Assembly (NCBI GenBank): GCA_018398765.1
Contig: JAHBMJ010005491.1
Location: 22,501-70,625 of the forward strand
DNA length: 48,125 nt
Direction: 5' to 3'
Source of the DNA: Chromera velia
Taxonomy: Eukaryota; Sar; Chromeraceae
Within the stretch, counting starts at the first letter, position 1; each line of letters opens with the position of its first letter. This document shows, piece after piece, positions 1 to 11,092 of this stretch. A model generated the notes under the pieces. That model ran no database searches, was not told the origin of the DNA, and saw only the letters and a program-made list of their open reading frames with translations. Position numbers and translations under genes: made by a program.

Positions 1-19
1 GATTCGAGGCGCGCATCAG

Positions 20-262
20 TCAAGAAAACTTTGTTGTGGAAGAGCATTCAGACACACGAGAGAGAGTCTTCAACAATGCATCACGGTCAACCATTTGAAA
101 GACGCCCATTGCGCAATCGCGCTTCAAGCTTTGCACAAGCTTTGCGTAAATGTAGTTCGCTAAGGTTCGCGGCATCAAGGCTTTTTCAATGACGTCACCC
201 ATGCGTTTATGCCGTTGAAGAACAGAGACATTACCGGAAAAAAACACTCCATTGGGACTCAT
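20..262 (-). pseudogene. Unrecognised ORF, probably the 3' part of a decayed gene
   Basis: An 80-codon ATG-started ORF reads on the minus strand, with normal-looking amino-acid composition (MSPNGVFFSGNVSVLQRHKR at the start, several Met/Val/Leu helices). Upstream in the same frame the reading stays protein-like (RHLFHLQNF) but is cut by TGA just before the ATG and by TAG and TGA further up. This suggests the ATG is only the first Met after a nonsense codon in an older, longer coding region. I do not recognise the family. It could also be a chance ORF. Confidence 0.25.
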
Positions 263-653
263 GATGCTCTTTCAGAAGTTTTGCAGGTGAAACAGATGTC
301 TAATGGATGGAATTCATTTCTATATGCCGCTTCTCTGCAGACTCTGGAGACGTTGCAGCATCTGTTCGCGTGTAGTTGGCTTTCTCCCTTCATAAGAAGA
401 ACGGTACGATTGATCAGGCACGCAATGCCATCGAGCCTTTCAAGCCCCAAATGCACCGGGAAGTTTTCGTCAGTGGGCTCCTTCCTGGACAGGAGAGGGG
501 GATCTTACTGGGAACAGCCGTGAGATTGAATCTGGAGGTACTACCCATACAACCATACATACTGCTGCTACGCGGCGAGACAGAGGGGAAGAGATGGGCT
601 GTGGAGTGGAAGGGGAGCCTTCCCCAAAGAAAACCAGGGAGGGAGAGAGTTAG

Positions 654-776
654 GACGAACCAATTGATGTTGATTCTGACCCAAGTGAAGATAGAGACAG
701 CGATACAGGCAGTGACGGAAGTGATGTGACAGAGTTGGAAGAAGAAGAGTATAGGGTGCTCTTCGAGAGTTGAATG
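654..776 (+). pseudogene. Acidic tail-like coding fragment
   Basis: After a possible acceptor (GAGAGAGTTAG just before 654) one plus frame encodes a short Asp/Glu/Ser-rich stretch (DEPIDVDSDPSEDRDS at its start, ELEEEEYRVLFES at its end) and stops at TGA. The composition and abrupt acidic end resemble a C-terminal tail exon. No upstream exon could be identified, so the parent protein is unknown. Confidence 0.25.
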
Positions 777-1274
777 ATTGATGAGTCAAGAGCGTGCTGC
801 GTGGGGGGTGCGTCACGACATTTCAAAGGCCTTCTGGAGGGGTACGGAGAGGAGACTCCTCACCAGAGATGAAGAGGAAAGATCACCCGATGAGGATTCT
901 GGAGGACAGACCCTTCTTCCTATGAAATTATTAGAGGTGTGTGGGTGGTAGATATGGGAATGAAACATGTGTGAGATAGAGAATGGAGATATATTGGTTG
1001 TCAATTTCTGTATGGATGGATATGCGTTTTCATCGTTTTGTATGTGGTCAATGCATTCATGCAGACTCTATCATTCTTCTTTTTTTTGCAGGTTGGTGCC
1101 ACTTGGATAGAAACTTGCCTTCGTTTGCCACACTGACAAATCGCATGAATACGTACGGACAGGGAATGTGGACGGCCTGTTAGACGGCCTGTCATCTTGC
1201 CACCAACAATTCAAAGATGGTCGTGACTCGTTACTGGTGGCCACGAGACGAAGACGATGAGAAGAGTGTAGACA

Positions 1275-2288
1275 TGCACAATTAAGGGAAAGGAGAAGAA
1301 GGGAAAGAAGGTTTCGAAGAAGGGCCGTCGCGACTTCCCTTATTCTGCCCCTTCCAAGAAAGATGATGATTCGAAGGGCAACCGTCGAGGGGGTGGCGGC
1401 AGAGAAGGAGGCAACGGGGGAATGGGCGGGTCTTTCGGGATTCGTATGTGAAGTGGGCATGGCGGGAAAAGGGAAAGAAAGAAAGGCAGGAGAAAAGAAG
1501 CAAAGAAGGATCAAAGGAGGAAAGAAGGAAAAGAAAAAAACAACCAGGGAAAAAACACTGAAGGGGGGAAGGCGAGAACTGAGAGAAGAAGGGGGAAAGA
1601 AAGAGAGGAAGAATAAAAGAAAGAGGGAAGGAAAAGGAGAATGGGGGAAAGTAAAAAGGGGGGAAAGAAGGCAGGTAGGAAGGAATGAAAGAAAGTGTAA
1701 AGCTGCGAAAGAAGGAAGGAACAAAGAAAGGAAGGCAGGTAGGGAGGAGGGAAGGACAGGTGAAAAGGAAGCAATGGCACAGACGATTACCAACTTCCTG
1801 AACGAGTCCATGAAGAAGGAAGGGCTGACGAAGGACCCTTGTCTGAGGGTATGGATGTCGACCGACGGAGGGGCTGCCTATGTTGACATGAAAACACCCG
1901 AAGATGCGACTGCTCTCCTCTCTTTCAACGGAAACGCTCTTGACGATGACAACACGAACGCGAAGATCAATATTGTGCGCCCGCCTCCACTCGTTTCTCT
2001 GGAGTCCCTTGACAAGGTGCCCGATGTCGATCCTGAGCTTCAAGACACAAAAAGAAAGCTTCAAAAAACTTTGGACACCTTTGACAAGACGGATACAAGA
2101 CGGATCTTCCTGAGATTATGAACGAGAAAGGGTATTTTGTGCCCGACCCGGTCACCACTCCCCTCAGCAGTCTTCTTTGAGGCATCCAAGAGGCAGATCT
2201 CAATGCAGACAGACTGGAAGAGTCTCTCAGCGCAACAGAGGACGAGATTGGAGATCGGGATGGGGATGGAGATGGACACTATACATAA
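1275..2288 (+). pseudogene. U2AF large subunit-like RRM fragment, frameshifted
   Basis: From about 1783 the plus strand encodes an RRM segment (NFLNESMKKEGLT, then GGAAYVDMKTPEDATALLSF, then INIVRPPP) that follows the first RRM of the U2AF large subunit, which binds the 3' polypyrimidine tract during splicing. A likely upstream exon (about 1275-1445, KKGRRDFPYSAPSKK followed by Gly/Arg) ends at GTATGTG. The purine-rich stretch 1446-1782 would be the intron, but its 3' end lacks a pyrimidine tract. The frame breaks at 2085-2105, where an 11-bp unit (CAAGACGGATA) is tandemly duplicated. Removing one unit restores a smooth reading (FDKTDLPEIMNEKGYFVPDP). That frame then meets an in-frame TGA at 2178, continues as GIQEADLNADRLEESLS, and ends with TAA at 2286. 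Two defects and no second RRM argue for a pseudogene fragment. Confidence 0.6.
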
Positions 2289-3496
2289 GACCTTGGATGC
2301 ATATCTTGTATGGTCTCTCTCCACTCGTTCTGATTTGTGTCAGACTGTCGTAACGTGAAGTCGGTACATCCCGATAGTTTTTAAGTGAAATGGGTTGGGG
2401 AGAGCCTCCGGCGTGGGAGGGGTGCATGGGAGGGAGGGATGGGAGGAAAAGGGTGGAAAGGGGGCCAAAGGGGGTCATTTTCATCTTTGTCAGTTACTTC
2501 TGCATAGCGGACATCCTGAGTGCTCATCGGCTGGTCTTCTTTTAGATTTCTTCCTGGCGATCGCCTGCTGTTCAATTCAAAATCTTTCTCCATTATGCAC
2601 TCTGCAGTCTTTGCATCCGATTTCCTTCTTTTGGACGCCCTGCTAGGCGTGTTACCATGACTGAATTATAACCTATTTGAACTATGATATATAGTGATAT
2701 TGCTTAAAATTTAACTTAGAATTTAACCTAGAATTTAACTTCAAACTAGACTTCAAAGTCTTAAAATCCCTCTTAATTAGATATTGGCATCAAAAGCATC
2801 GATGGTATTAGCCCGGTATCGGTTTTAACTTCACTGCGTAAAACTTCACGGTAAAAATACCTTAAATATAATTTGAAAAGGATCTAGGAACTTTGATTCC
2901 AGTTTAGAAATATCTATAGGTATAACTAAGACGAGTCACCGTACTAACTTGTAAACAAAAAATTATAGTCATGTAATACATTGATATAATTATGATACAT
3001 ACTAGAATACGTACATATATGACTATATATTATAGTGTATATACAGAATAAATAAATAAATAAATACCAATCAAAAACTTCTGATCAAAATTTTAACCAA
3101 ACTATTAACAAAATTGCTAGCCAACTTATTAAAGAAAATGAGCGTAATTGCACTGCACTGTACGTTCAAGAGAATAATAAAGTTTCATCACTTGCAGTGT
3201 TGAAAGCTGGTGAAAGCCCCGCCCTGGGCAATCTAATTTATTGTGCAATGACTCTGATGTGATGGCGGCCCAGGAAGTTCAAGAACTGCATGGATTCGCC
3301 CACAAAGCCCTGCTGCCTAATTTCTGTATACAAAAACAACCTAACGTACTAAATTCGAGGAATGATGGAGGGCTAGATAGATGATCAAGCAAGCAGCATA
3401 TCCAAACGCCCCCCCTCTCCCCATCCTTTCTTTCCCACCCCACCTCTCAAAGAAAAGAGAAGAGAACAATCTCCGCGAGCTTCTGTTCAGGCTGCT
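2289..3496. other. Mostly non-coding, AT-rich stretch
   Basis: Between 2640 and 3130 the sequence is strongly AT-rich, with short reiterated motifs (AATTTAACTTAGAATTTAAC and an AATA tetranucleotide run near 3048-3066). No gene is recognised apart from a coding-like frame at about 3070-3261, listed separately. Confidence 0.6.
3067..3261 (+). CDS. Unrecognised short coding-like frame in AT-rich DNA
   Basis: One plus frame stays open for about 64 codons without an ATG start (SDQNFNQTINKIASQLIKEN, then CTALYVQENNKVSSLAVLKA) and ends in TGA at 3259-3261. The residues are well mixed and helix-like, unlike a shadow of low-complexity DNA. It could be an internal exon or a remnant of an AT-rich mobile element. 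I do not recognise it. Confidence 0.2.
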
Positions 3497-4744
3497 CTAG
3501 ATCACTTGCTTTGCCTCCGACTTTTGGATTTGTCTTGCTCTCACTCGACCGCACCTCTGGGCCCACTCCAAAACCTCCAAGTCAGAAGGCAACGTATCGA
3601 TACTTGCTGTGAGAACAGACTTTGTTCGACTACATTGGAATGCAGCTCCAACACATGCGGGGAAAAGAAGGAACGCCACTGAGCTCCCTCTCTCTCTCTG
3701 TCCCTCTTCCTTTTCCTTCCGTCAATGCACAAAGAGATGCTGCACACTGCGGACATGGGAGGACGTCTCTACTGCATTCGGATGGGAACCCTCACAGAAT
3801 GCTGCTATGAGCTTTTTGTAGTCGATCAGCTCCACAGGTTCCCCCTTGGCATCGACAGGGGGGGGTCTCGCCTCAGAGGGGGTGGCTGGGTAACACTCGA
3901 CGAAATGATGGAAGAGAATCAAGGTCTCCTCTTCCGAAAAATTCGCATCAACGTATGCCAAAGCATCGTTGAAGGTGCGCCAGTCAGCCACGAAATCGGG
4001 TGTCTTGAGAAGATCAGAGCGTCTGAACGCTTCATACAGGAACTCTGCCTCTGTCTGGGGTGGGCGCATGCACTGAAAGATCTTGACTCGCAGTTTTGTC
4101 TGGGCCTTGATCAATTTCTCGCTCTTGTCATCTCGCACTGGCCAAACACCCCAGAGTCTCTGTACGAAGTCTGCGAATTCGGATTCATGGGCATGGGGGA
4201 AGGTTGCTGAGATTCCCCGGAAGAAAGCATGGAATTCTGTTTTGCCGATCTTGTCATCGGTTCTGCCTGTGCTCTCTACAAGACCCTCAAGGGCTCTCTG
4301 GAGATCATGTTTGAGAAGTTCAGGGTGTCTGCTCAAGCTTGCTGCTTTGGGATGGTTGTGGACCATTGCTGCCTCCATGAGTCCGGTCAGACAGAGCATT
4401 GGCTCTTCGGCACCTTCAACAGGCACTGCGAAGTGGTCGTAAAGTCTCTCCACCAACATTTTTCTGTCTGCTGTGTAGGAGTCTCCAATCAGATTTTCTA
4501 CGAGCACACGCCAATTTCCTCCAACCGCACGGTACAGCTGTTGTGCCGAGGGCTGTGAGAGAAAAAGGCCGCAGGAGACGAGGACATGCTCGAGCTCTAC
4601 TCGAGAGACGAAGCCGCTCTTTGCCGCTTCTGAACGTTCATTGAAAGTTTTGATCAGAAGGCGCACCACGTGTACCTTCCCGTACATTTGATTGCGCAAA
4701 GAGATTAGGACCTCAAGCACATCGGGGCTTGAACTGGTGAGCAT
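3497..4744 (-). CDS. EF-hand-like helical protein, two exons
   Basis: A long minus-strand exon (4744-3796) joins a short last exon (3606-3497, ending TAG) across an intron with donor GTGAGG and acceptor CACAG. The phases match (1 and 2 nt) and the join reads IAAFSSIDTLPSDLEVLEW. The predicted product is 352 aa, all helical and rich in F/L/E pairs. Segments such as NERSEAAKSGFVSRVELEHV and GRTDDKIGKTEFHAFF look like degenerate EF-hands, as in long calcyphosin-type and axonemal EF-hand proteins. The calcium ligands are incomplete, so calcium binding is doubtful. I chose ATG 4744 (MLTSSSPDVLEVLISL). The frame is open upstream to 4777 without an ATG, and TTTTCAG just upstream may be an acceptor, so a 5' exon is possible. 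No signal peptide or membrane segment is visible. Confidence 0.7.
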
Positions 4745-4777
4745 CTTGCGCCGACGTGGAACAACTGTTGCTTGCAA

Positions 4778-5742
4778 ATTGGAGACTGAAAATTCAGGTT
4801 GGCAACAGGCAAAAGAAAGCGTTCAAGCACCTGTCAGCCTCTAGAAGCCGGTAATCTGACAGGTACGCACGCCTGTGTTCATCAGATCATTGTATATAAC
4901 ACGTGCTTCGATCACATTTGGGGGATGGATTGATCAATCAATGGCATTAATCAAAATAAAAGAAAATGCATATATATATACGTATGCATGTAAATTTGTC
5001 TTTAAAAAAATGATCGAACATCTGTATTGAAATTGGGCCCGGAAAGTTTCCAGTTGGGGGCACTTACACTAATTTTTGGGCCTGCAAAGAACTCTTGTTG
5101 CATGACGGGACAGTTCGCACGAACTCGTGACACACCCCATTGCAACACAGACGGCAAGTGTGGGTGAGTGCCTCGAGCGTATATGTATAGTATTCGTGGT
5201 AAATGATGAGCTTTCCGGGGGCATGCAGGCAAAGAATTAATTATAAGGCAAAAGACCCATTTCGATCTTCTTTCCGGGCCCACATTCGGTATGCATGGTA
5301 AGGTGGATCACTAAAGGAATAGCACCTTCTGTATGGCCGGTCCCGCAATGGCACGCCCGCGTGGAAAACCCGCGAGCCCTAGCTATAAAATTTATCAGTT
5401 CATTTTTTTTTTGCATGCATGCATCGATACATGCAAAGGGTAAGGTTGAGGGCCCGCGCGTTCCAAACAGCTGCACTGCCCTCCGAGAAAACGTGTTGCT
5501 TTGATGAAATCGCACGACACCTGCATGTTGCACACATGCATGATGCTTACATTGTGATTTGAAAATTGTAATTCAGTTTGGGGGATCGAGCAACTTTTCC
5601 GATCCATTCCTCTTGCACAAATGCACCTGATAGTGACTCAGCTTGATCGATCACCAAAACTTTGTCTGCTACCTGTCCACACACTTCAGTAGCTTTCAAC
5701 AACACCTATTCAAATCAAACAACACCACAGTTTTCTGTTGCA
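4778..5742. other. Intergenic region between divergent genes
   Basis: No convincing ORF. It lies between the 5' end of the minus-strand EF-hand-like gene and the plus-strand secreted-protein gene, so it probably holds both promoters. Visible elements are ATATATATA near 4971 and a GCATGCATGCATCGATACAT palindromic run near 5415. Confidence 0.5.
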
Positions 5743-7609
5743 ATGATTCGAACTGTATCCGTCCTCGGTCTTCTCGCTGGGCTCGTGGTGGCTCAGCCCA
5801 TGGCTCCTCAGGCAGCCGCCCAGATGTATCACTACGGTATGGCTCCCACTGGCATGTCTTTTGAGGGCTCCTATCCGGCTCCCATGGCTATGGGAGGTCA
5901 GTACCCCACTTGGCAGAAGGAGCTTGAGAACTTGGCTGCCTCTCAGGAACCTCCCATGACCGTCGAGGAGTACGTGAGATCTCTGAGGAAGAACAGGGAA
6001 GACATGAAGGAGATGAAGGAGTTCCTCGAGATGATCGCGCTTGAGGAAGGTCGGTTGTCCCCTTGCTCTGTCACACTGGCTGTTCTCTTTGTTGGCTCTC
6101 TTGCCACTCTGTTGCTTGGTGTTGCCTTGTATTGCAGTGTGTTGCAATGTGTTCTGCAAGCTCCGAGAAAGCCAACCAACCAGATCTTCACGCCTCTGTC
6201 CTCCCTTCCCTTCTGACTGACTGCAGGATACGCCACCCTCGAGGAGTGGAAGCTCAGCAAGCGCGAGGAGATGGCAACCTACAGAGAGAAGAAGGCACAG
6301 GTTGGTCGCGTGGCCTCTTTGAATGTGTCGAACAGCCAGACAGCCAGCCAGCCAACCAGCACATACCTCACTCATCTCTTCCCTTCTGCGCACTTCATGA
6401 TTCTTTGTTCCGATCACCTGACGGTTCTTGACTTGACTTTCCGCTCTGCATCACAAGTCAGAGGGCCCACTTTCCTTCATTCTCTCTCTCCCCTGTGCTT
6501 CCTTCCTTCCTTCCTTCCGTCTGCAGGCCCAGGCCCAGAGAGAGGCCACCCTCGAGGCCGTTGCCGCCCACCGCAACGTGACTGTGGAAGAGCTGAAGGC
6601 CCAGATCGAGGCCCACCAGATGGAGCAGAAGGCCTTGAAGGAGGAGGCCGTCGAGGTTCTCGCAGAGGCAGAGGGCATGACGGTCGAGGAGTACAAAGAG
6701 AAGATGAAGGAGGAGAGAGAGGAGGACTTGGAGCGTTTCCAGGCCATCAAGGACAAGTGCGAGGAGGCCTCTGGAGAGGATATCAAGGCCCTCCAACAGC
6801 AGATCGCAGAGGACAGAGAGATCGACCTCATGGCACTCAAGTCCGATCCCTACTTCGAGTCCGACACCAAGGCCCTCCGTGATGCTGCCCAGGAGGTGCT
6901 TGAGGTCTATGCAGGCAAGAAGGACGCAGACGAGGTCACCGCCTCCAACCCCGACGGCAAGACTGCCCTGCAGATCATCGCTGACTACCACGGTGTGTCT
7001 GTTGACGACCTCGTTGACGACCGCTCTGCCTTAGAGGAGATCAGAGTCGAGATTGCCGAGTGCGCTGGATACGACTCTGTGGAGGCCATGGAGGCCGACC
7101 AAATGGCCTACAGACAGGAGAAGAAAGCCGAAAAGGAGGAGATGTCCGCCATCCTCGAGGCCCATTTCGGAGAGGACCCTTCTGAGATGATGAAGGATAA
7201 CAAGGCTGAGCAGAAAGAGTTCATGGAGGACTGGAACAACGCTGCTGAGGAGACTGGACTCACCGTCACTCAGATGGAGATGAAGGAGCAGAGAGACGAT
7301 GCAAAGGACTACTGGAACAACATCAAGGAGAGAGCCGAGGACGAAGGAATCTCCGTTCAGCAGATCCCCTCCAACGTTCCCCCCATGCCCACTGCAGGTG
7401 AGACCGACTACGCCGTTGGAGGAGCCATGGACGTTCTCGATGAGGCCTCCAACGTCGTGACTGAGGAGGCCACTGGCAAGGGAGGTGAGAGAACAAACGG
7501 CCTGAGGGCAAGGCTGCAGCAGGCCCAGGACAAGCGCTCCCGTTCCCGTTTGGGCCTCCGAGGCCTCACTGCTGAGACCGGATCTTGCCCCCTGGGCTTG
7601 AAGTGTTAA
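5743..7609 (+). CDS. Secreted Glu-rich protein with degenerate TVEEY repeats
   Basis: Three exons, 5743-6049, 6227-6300 and 6527-7609, join in phase (1 then 0) to give 487 aa. Donors are GTCGGT and GTTGGT; both acceptors end CTGCAG. The N-terminus MIRTVSVLGLLAGLVVAQP is a clear signal peptide with likely cleavage after VVA. The mature protein is dominated by charged helices carrying a recurring motif: MTVEEYVRSL, ATLEEWKLSKREEM, VTVEELKAQIEA, MTVEEYKEKMKEE, VSVDDLVDD and LTVTQMEMKEQ, at roughly 25-60 residue spacing. The C-terminus is basic and then ends with two cysteines (ETGSCPLGLKC). There is no membrane span. I do not recognise a named family. The coding sequence is strongly third-position C/G biased and free of stops, so this looks like a live, well-expressed gene for a secreted or vacuolar structural protein. 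Confidence 0.85.
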
Positions 7610-8988
7610 TTGAAGGGAGTCAATGAATGAAAAAACGAACGTCCAGGTACTCCCTCTGGTGAAAACAGAAAAGCTTGGAGATGTCTCAGCAGTCTGCTTC
7701 AGTGACGTGAAGCAGATTGACTTTCAGACAGACAAGACTTCCCCTTTCTCTCTGTGAAAGAGAAGGATGACAGACAGAATTGACACCTTTTCTCTCTCTA
7801 CGTGAGAAAGAGACCTTTAGGCAGAGAGTCTTTCTGCTCAATCGGAGGAGGTTCAGAGAAGAAGACAATGAGAAACATATCAATGAAATGACGGAAATAT
7901 CAGTGAAAGAACGGATGGTCTGACTGACCGCATTCTTTTCTGGATGAGCGTACTGTCAGCATCGTTTTCTTTCTCTTAGCCATTTGCATCTTTCCGTCTT
8001 CTTTTTGTTTGAGGAAGTAGATCTGTGTTTGGGAAGGTGTATGGTTTCTGAGGAAATGCCTCAGACGGTCATTGCTCCTCCCCCTTTCCTCTCGGTCCAA
8101 ATAGGTTTCTTCGGCCTGTTTGGCACGTATGTGCTTAGACTGCATGCCCATGTTGTGTGTGTGTGTGTGTTTTGGTGTTGGTGCCTCCATTTAATTGGAG
8201 AGTGCATGAAGGGGGGCGCAGAACGAATCAAGCTCTGTCAGTCAGTGCCAGACTCTCAATCTGCTCGGCACGCGATGCGACTGTGCCATGAGGGCTGTTC
8301 GGCTTGACAGAGTTTCGTTGTCGCTGTGTGCTTTCATGCTCACTGCATGGATGTATGACTGAGAGTCGGTCCCTCATCGGCGTGCGAGCTCTTATCTTCT
8401 CGTCATATCTAGTCATGTCTTTTTCTTCTCACCACCGCCAGCTGTGGACACTTCCCTGGAGGGGTCAATGATGGGCGGGTGGGTGGGAAAGAGGGGATGC
8501 TTTGACGAGAGAGAGAAGAACGTTCGCGAGCAGTGCGGGATCGTGTCTTCGGTACGTGTACTAGCAAGTAAATGTGTGCTGTCTCACCAAAGTTCTGAAA
8601 ATGACAGTCAGTGCCCTGTTTTACCTCTGCGGCTCTGCCGTGATGTATTACTGGCGATGCAGGCTCATCATGCAGCTTATGGCTGGGCCCAGAAACTGAT
8701 GAGCATTGTTGTTGCACCGGTATGGAACGCGATACCAAGCTACTTGCACACGCTAGTGCACACGGTAAGGTGCGAACCACGTTTTCTCCAATAAGTCCAA
8801 CTTGAATCTCCATTATATATAGTGAATTCAATGTATTATTATCATGCATGATTCAATCCATATGTGCATTCACGTCTAGTGTTTATATTGTCATCATAGT
8901 TATCTTTTAGGTTGTTCTCCGCGTAGATTCACTTCATGCTTTAAATTACTGAGAAACACTACTAATATTTTTTTTTTTTTAGCCGACG
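7610..8988. other. Intergenic region with short repeats
   Basis: No gene recognised. It contains imperfect inverted motifs with TCTCTCT/AGAGAGA near 7740-7830, a TG run at 8154-8170, and a T13 run at about 8968-8980 just before the inverted-repeat element. Confidence 0.5.
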
Positions 8989-9154
8989 TCTATCATCATC
9001 ATACGCCATCGCCATCGGCCTATAAATAGGCGTCTAGCATTCGGCAGCAACGCACGATCGAGGCAGTTCAGTTCTTTACACCAGCAGTTCACTTTAATTT
9101 ATACTTAATTCAAACCAGGACGCTTTTTTTCAAACTTTTCTACTTCCGGAGCAG
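8989..9154 (+). repeat. Left terminal inverted repeat of the RT-containing element
   Basis: It begins TCTATCATCATCATACGCC and ends ACTTCCGGAGCAG, and pairs with 10928-11092 in inverted orientation with few mismatches. It has a TATAAATA motif near 9021. Confidence 0.8.
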
Positions 9155-9670
9155 CCTGTTCAACTTCTGTTGACGTTTTCCTATAATTTTTGCTAGCACC
9201 TTGCCTGCAAGAACCAAAAGCGCAATCCTCCTCCAATTGTCACAGGCTAGCCTATCCCCCTTCTTTGGAACTGGCACAAGGACAGCATCCTTGAATGCCT
9301 TTGGAACTGCCCTCTCATGCCAGACCGCCTTGAAGACATCAAGGAGTCTGCCCACAACTGCTTCCCCCCCTGTCTTTAAGAGCTCTGCAACTATACTGTC
9401 CGCACCTGTGGCCTTCCCATTTGGGAGCTTCTTAACTGCTTCTCAAACCTCAGCCCTGGATGGGGCTCTACCCATCCACTCCTCCACCTCTTCCTGCGGG
9501 ATTCCATCTGGCACCCCCTCCACTGCTTCGGACGGAAGGTTGAGGACGGCCTCAAAGTGACGGCCAAAGCGGGCCCGGACTTCCTCTGCTTCTGTGAAAG
9601 GGGAGTCCTCCGACTTCTGTCCTTCTCCGTATAATGCAGAGATACGAGTCCCCCCTCGCAGAGGAGGCAC
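9140..9670 (-). pseudogene. LINE reverse transcriptase, N-terminal half (inverted)
   Basis: Read on the minus strand, this gives the linker and first RT blocks of a non-LTR retrotransposon: EAEEVRARFGRHFEAVLNLP, then KKLPNGKATGADSIVAELL, then VPVPKKGDRLACDNWRRIALL (shortened here), matching the usual N-terminal RT motifs of LINE ORF2. An in-frame TGA sits at 9445-9443, just before EAVKKLPNGKATG. The frame ends where the terminal inverted repeat begins. The block up to the catalytic centre is missing, so the piece cannot encode an active enzyme. Confidence 0.85.
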
Positions 9671-9759
9671 TTGAGGGGTGGGAGGGAGGGATGAAGGTAG
9701 AAGTCGATCTCACTCAGCCGATCTCTAGCAAGAAACCCAGCAAGTCGTTCTCTTTTGTT

Positions 9760-10845
9760 GTGAAGGTCACAGATCTGAAGTTTGCAGATGATTTGGGGGC
9801 GCCCAACCCTTCTGAACAGCGTATGCAGGAGCTTGCAAACCGCTTGCAGCCAGCCTATAAGCGCTGGGGCCTTCAGATCTCTATCAAAAAGACAGAGATC
9901 CTGGTGCAACCAGCAGCAGGAGAGGAAAGACACGCAGGAAACCCATGCCCATCCCCCATCTCAATCAATGGTCAGCCCCCCCAGGAGGTACAGGAATTTC
10001 GGTACCTTGGGGGGATGATTTCGAATGATGGATCTCTGGACTCTGAGATCAATCTGAGGATTCAGCGAAGAGGGATGGTGTGGAGGAGGTTGCAAGGGGA
10101 GGTCTGGCAGAGGGGAGGGCTGACAGCACAGACAAAAATGCATCTCTTTAGAGGTGCTGTCCTCCCTGCTCTCTTGTATGGGGCAGAGACATGGGCTATC
10201 CGAAAAGATCAAGTGCACAGGCTTAAGTCTTGGTATATGGTGAGAGCGCAACAGATTCTCAGGCAGCCCCGCACAAAGAGAATGCCAGACGCAGCCATCC
10301 GCCGGGTTTTGGGGCTCTCTCTCATTAAGAGCCTTATTTGAAAGGCTCGGTTGCGGTGGTTGGGGCATGTAGGAAGGATGGGGAAGGAGAGGCTCCCGCG
10401 GCAGCTTCTTTTCAGGCATCTAGCCGGAGACCGTCCTGTGGGGCGGCCCCTCCTGCGATGGACTGATTGTGTTCTCTCAGATTTCAGACAGCTCAGCATT
10501 AACGAGGCTGAGTGGCAGTCCCTTGCAGCAAACAGGGGGGAATGGAGGAAGCTTGTCTAAAGAGGAGTGAAAGAAGTTGAAGAGAGACAAAGAGAAGAGA
10601 AAGAGGAGAAAAGAACGGTGAGGAAGGGTAAAAAGGAAGGAGATTTCCGCTGTGGGGCAGAAAGGTGCAAGAGGTCGTTTCTTTCTGAGAGAGGCCTTCG
10701 CATCCATATGAGCAAAATCTATAGAAAGCAGCCAGCGAAGCCTCCCTATGTCAAGAAAGAAATTACAAAGCAGGGGAGGGTTTCCGAAAAGGGAAGCCTG
10801 GTACTGGGGTGCCGTGTAAAGCAAATTTTGGCAAAGTATAGGTAA
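9760..10845 (+). pseudogene. LINE reverse transcriptase, catalytic core and C-terminal part
   Basis: The plus strand encodes the second half of the same kind of RT: VTDLKFADD (the catalytic box, 9765-9791), then RWGLQISIKKTEIL, EFRYLGGMISNDGSLDSEIN, LLYGAETWAIRKDQ and RLRWLGHVGRMGKERLPRQL. In-frame stops at 10339 (TGA) and 10558 (TAA) interrupt otherwise continuous LINE sequence. A last segment at about 10650-10720 (FRCGAERCKRSF, then GLRIHMSKIY) resembles the C-terminal C2H2 finger of LINE ORF2, with the last His replaced by Tyr. The copy is dead. With the inverted N-terminal half to the left, it gives a head-to-head arrangement centred near 9.7 kb. Confidence 0.85.
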
Positions 10846-10927
10846 GGACGGGGCTAGCGCTATAAAGTAGCTTAGCATGGGTGGCAGACTACGTCTCATG
10901 AATCAGCATCATTCATGCGCAAACATA

Positions 10928-11092
10928 CTGCTCCAGAAGTAGAAAAGTTTGAAAAGAAGCATCTTAGTTTGAATTAAGTATAAATTAAAGTGAACTGCTG
11001 GTGTAAAGAACCAAACTGCCTCGATCGTGCGTTACCGCCGAACGCTAGACGCCTATTTATAGGCCGATGGCGATGGCGTATGATGATGATGA
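10928..11092 (-). repeat. Right terminal inverted repeat of the RT-containing element
   Basis: Inverted copy of 8989-9154, from CTGCTCCAGAAGTAG to GGCGTATGATGATGATGAC. Confidence 0.8.

Larger units (their letters stand above)
8989..11092. mobile_element. 2.1-kb element with long terminal inverted repeats enclosing LINE RT fragments
   Basis: The left end (8989-9154) and the right end (10928-11092) are near-perfect inverted copies of about 166 bp. They share, for example, TATAAATAGGCGTCTAG on the left and its complement CTAGACGCCTATTTATA on the right, and both arms stop at GGAGCAG / CTGCTCC. Between the arms lie two pieces of one non-LTR reverse transcriptase in opposite orientation, annotated separately. 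No clear target duplication is visible outside the arms. It could be a foldback element invaded by a LINE, or a foldback element that captured RT fragments. Confidence 0.75.

Noticed and set aside
1071..2064. Long minus-strand ORFs rich in Phe/Ser/Pro/Leu
   Set aside because: Shadows of the purine-rich plus strand at 1446-1780 and of the RRM frame on the other strand.
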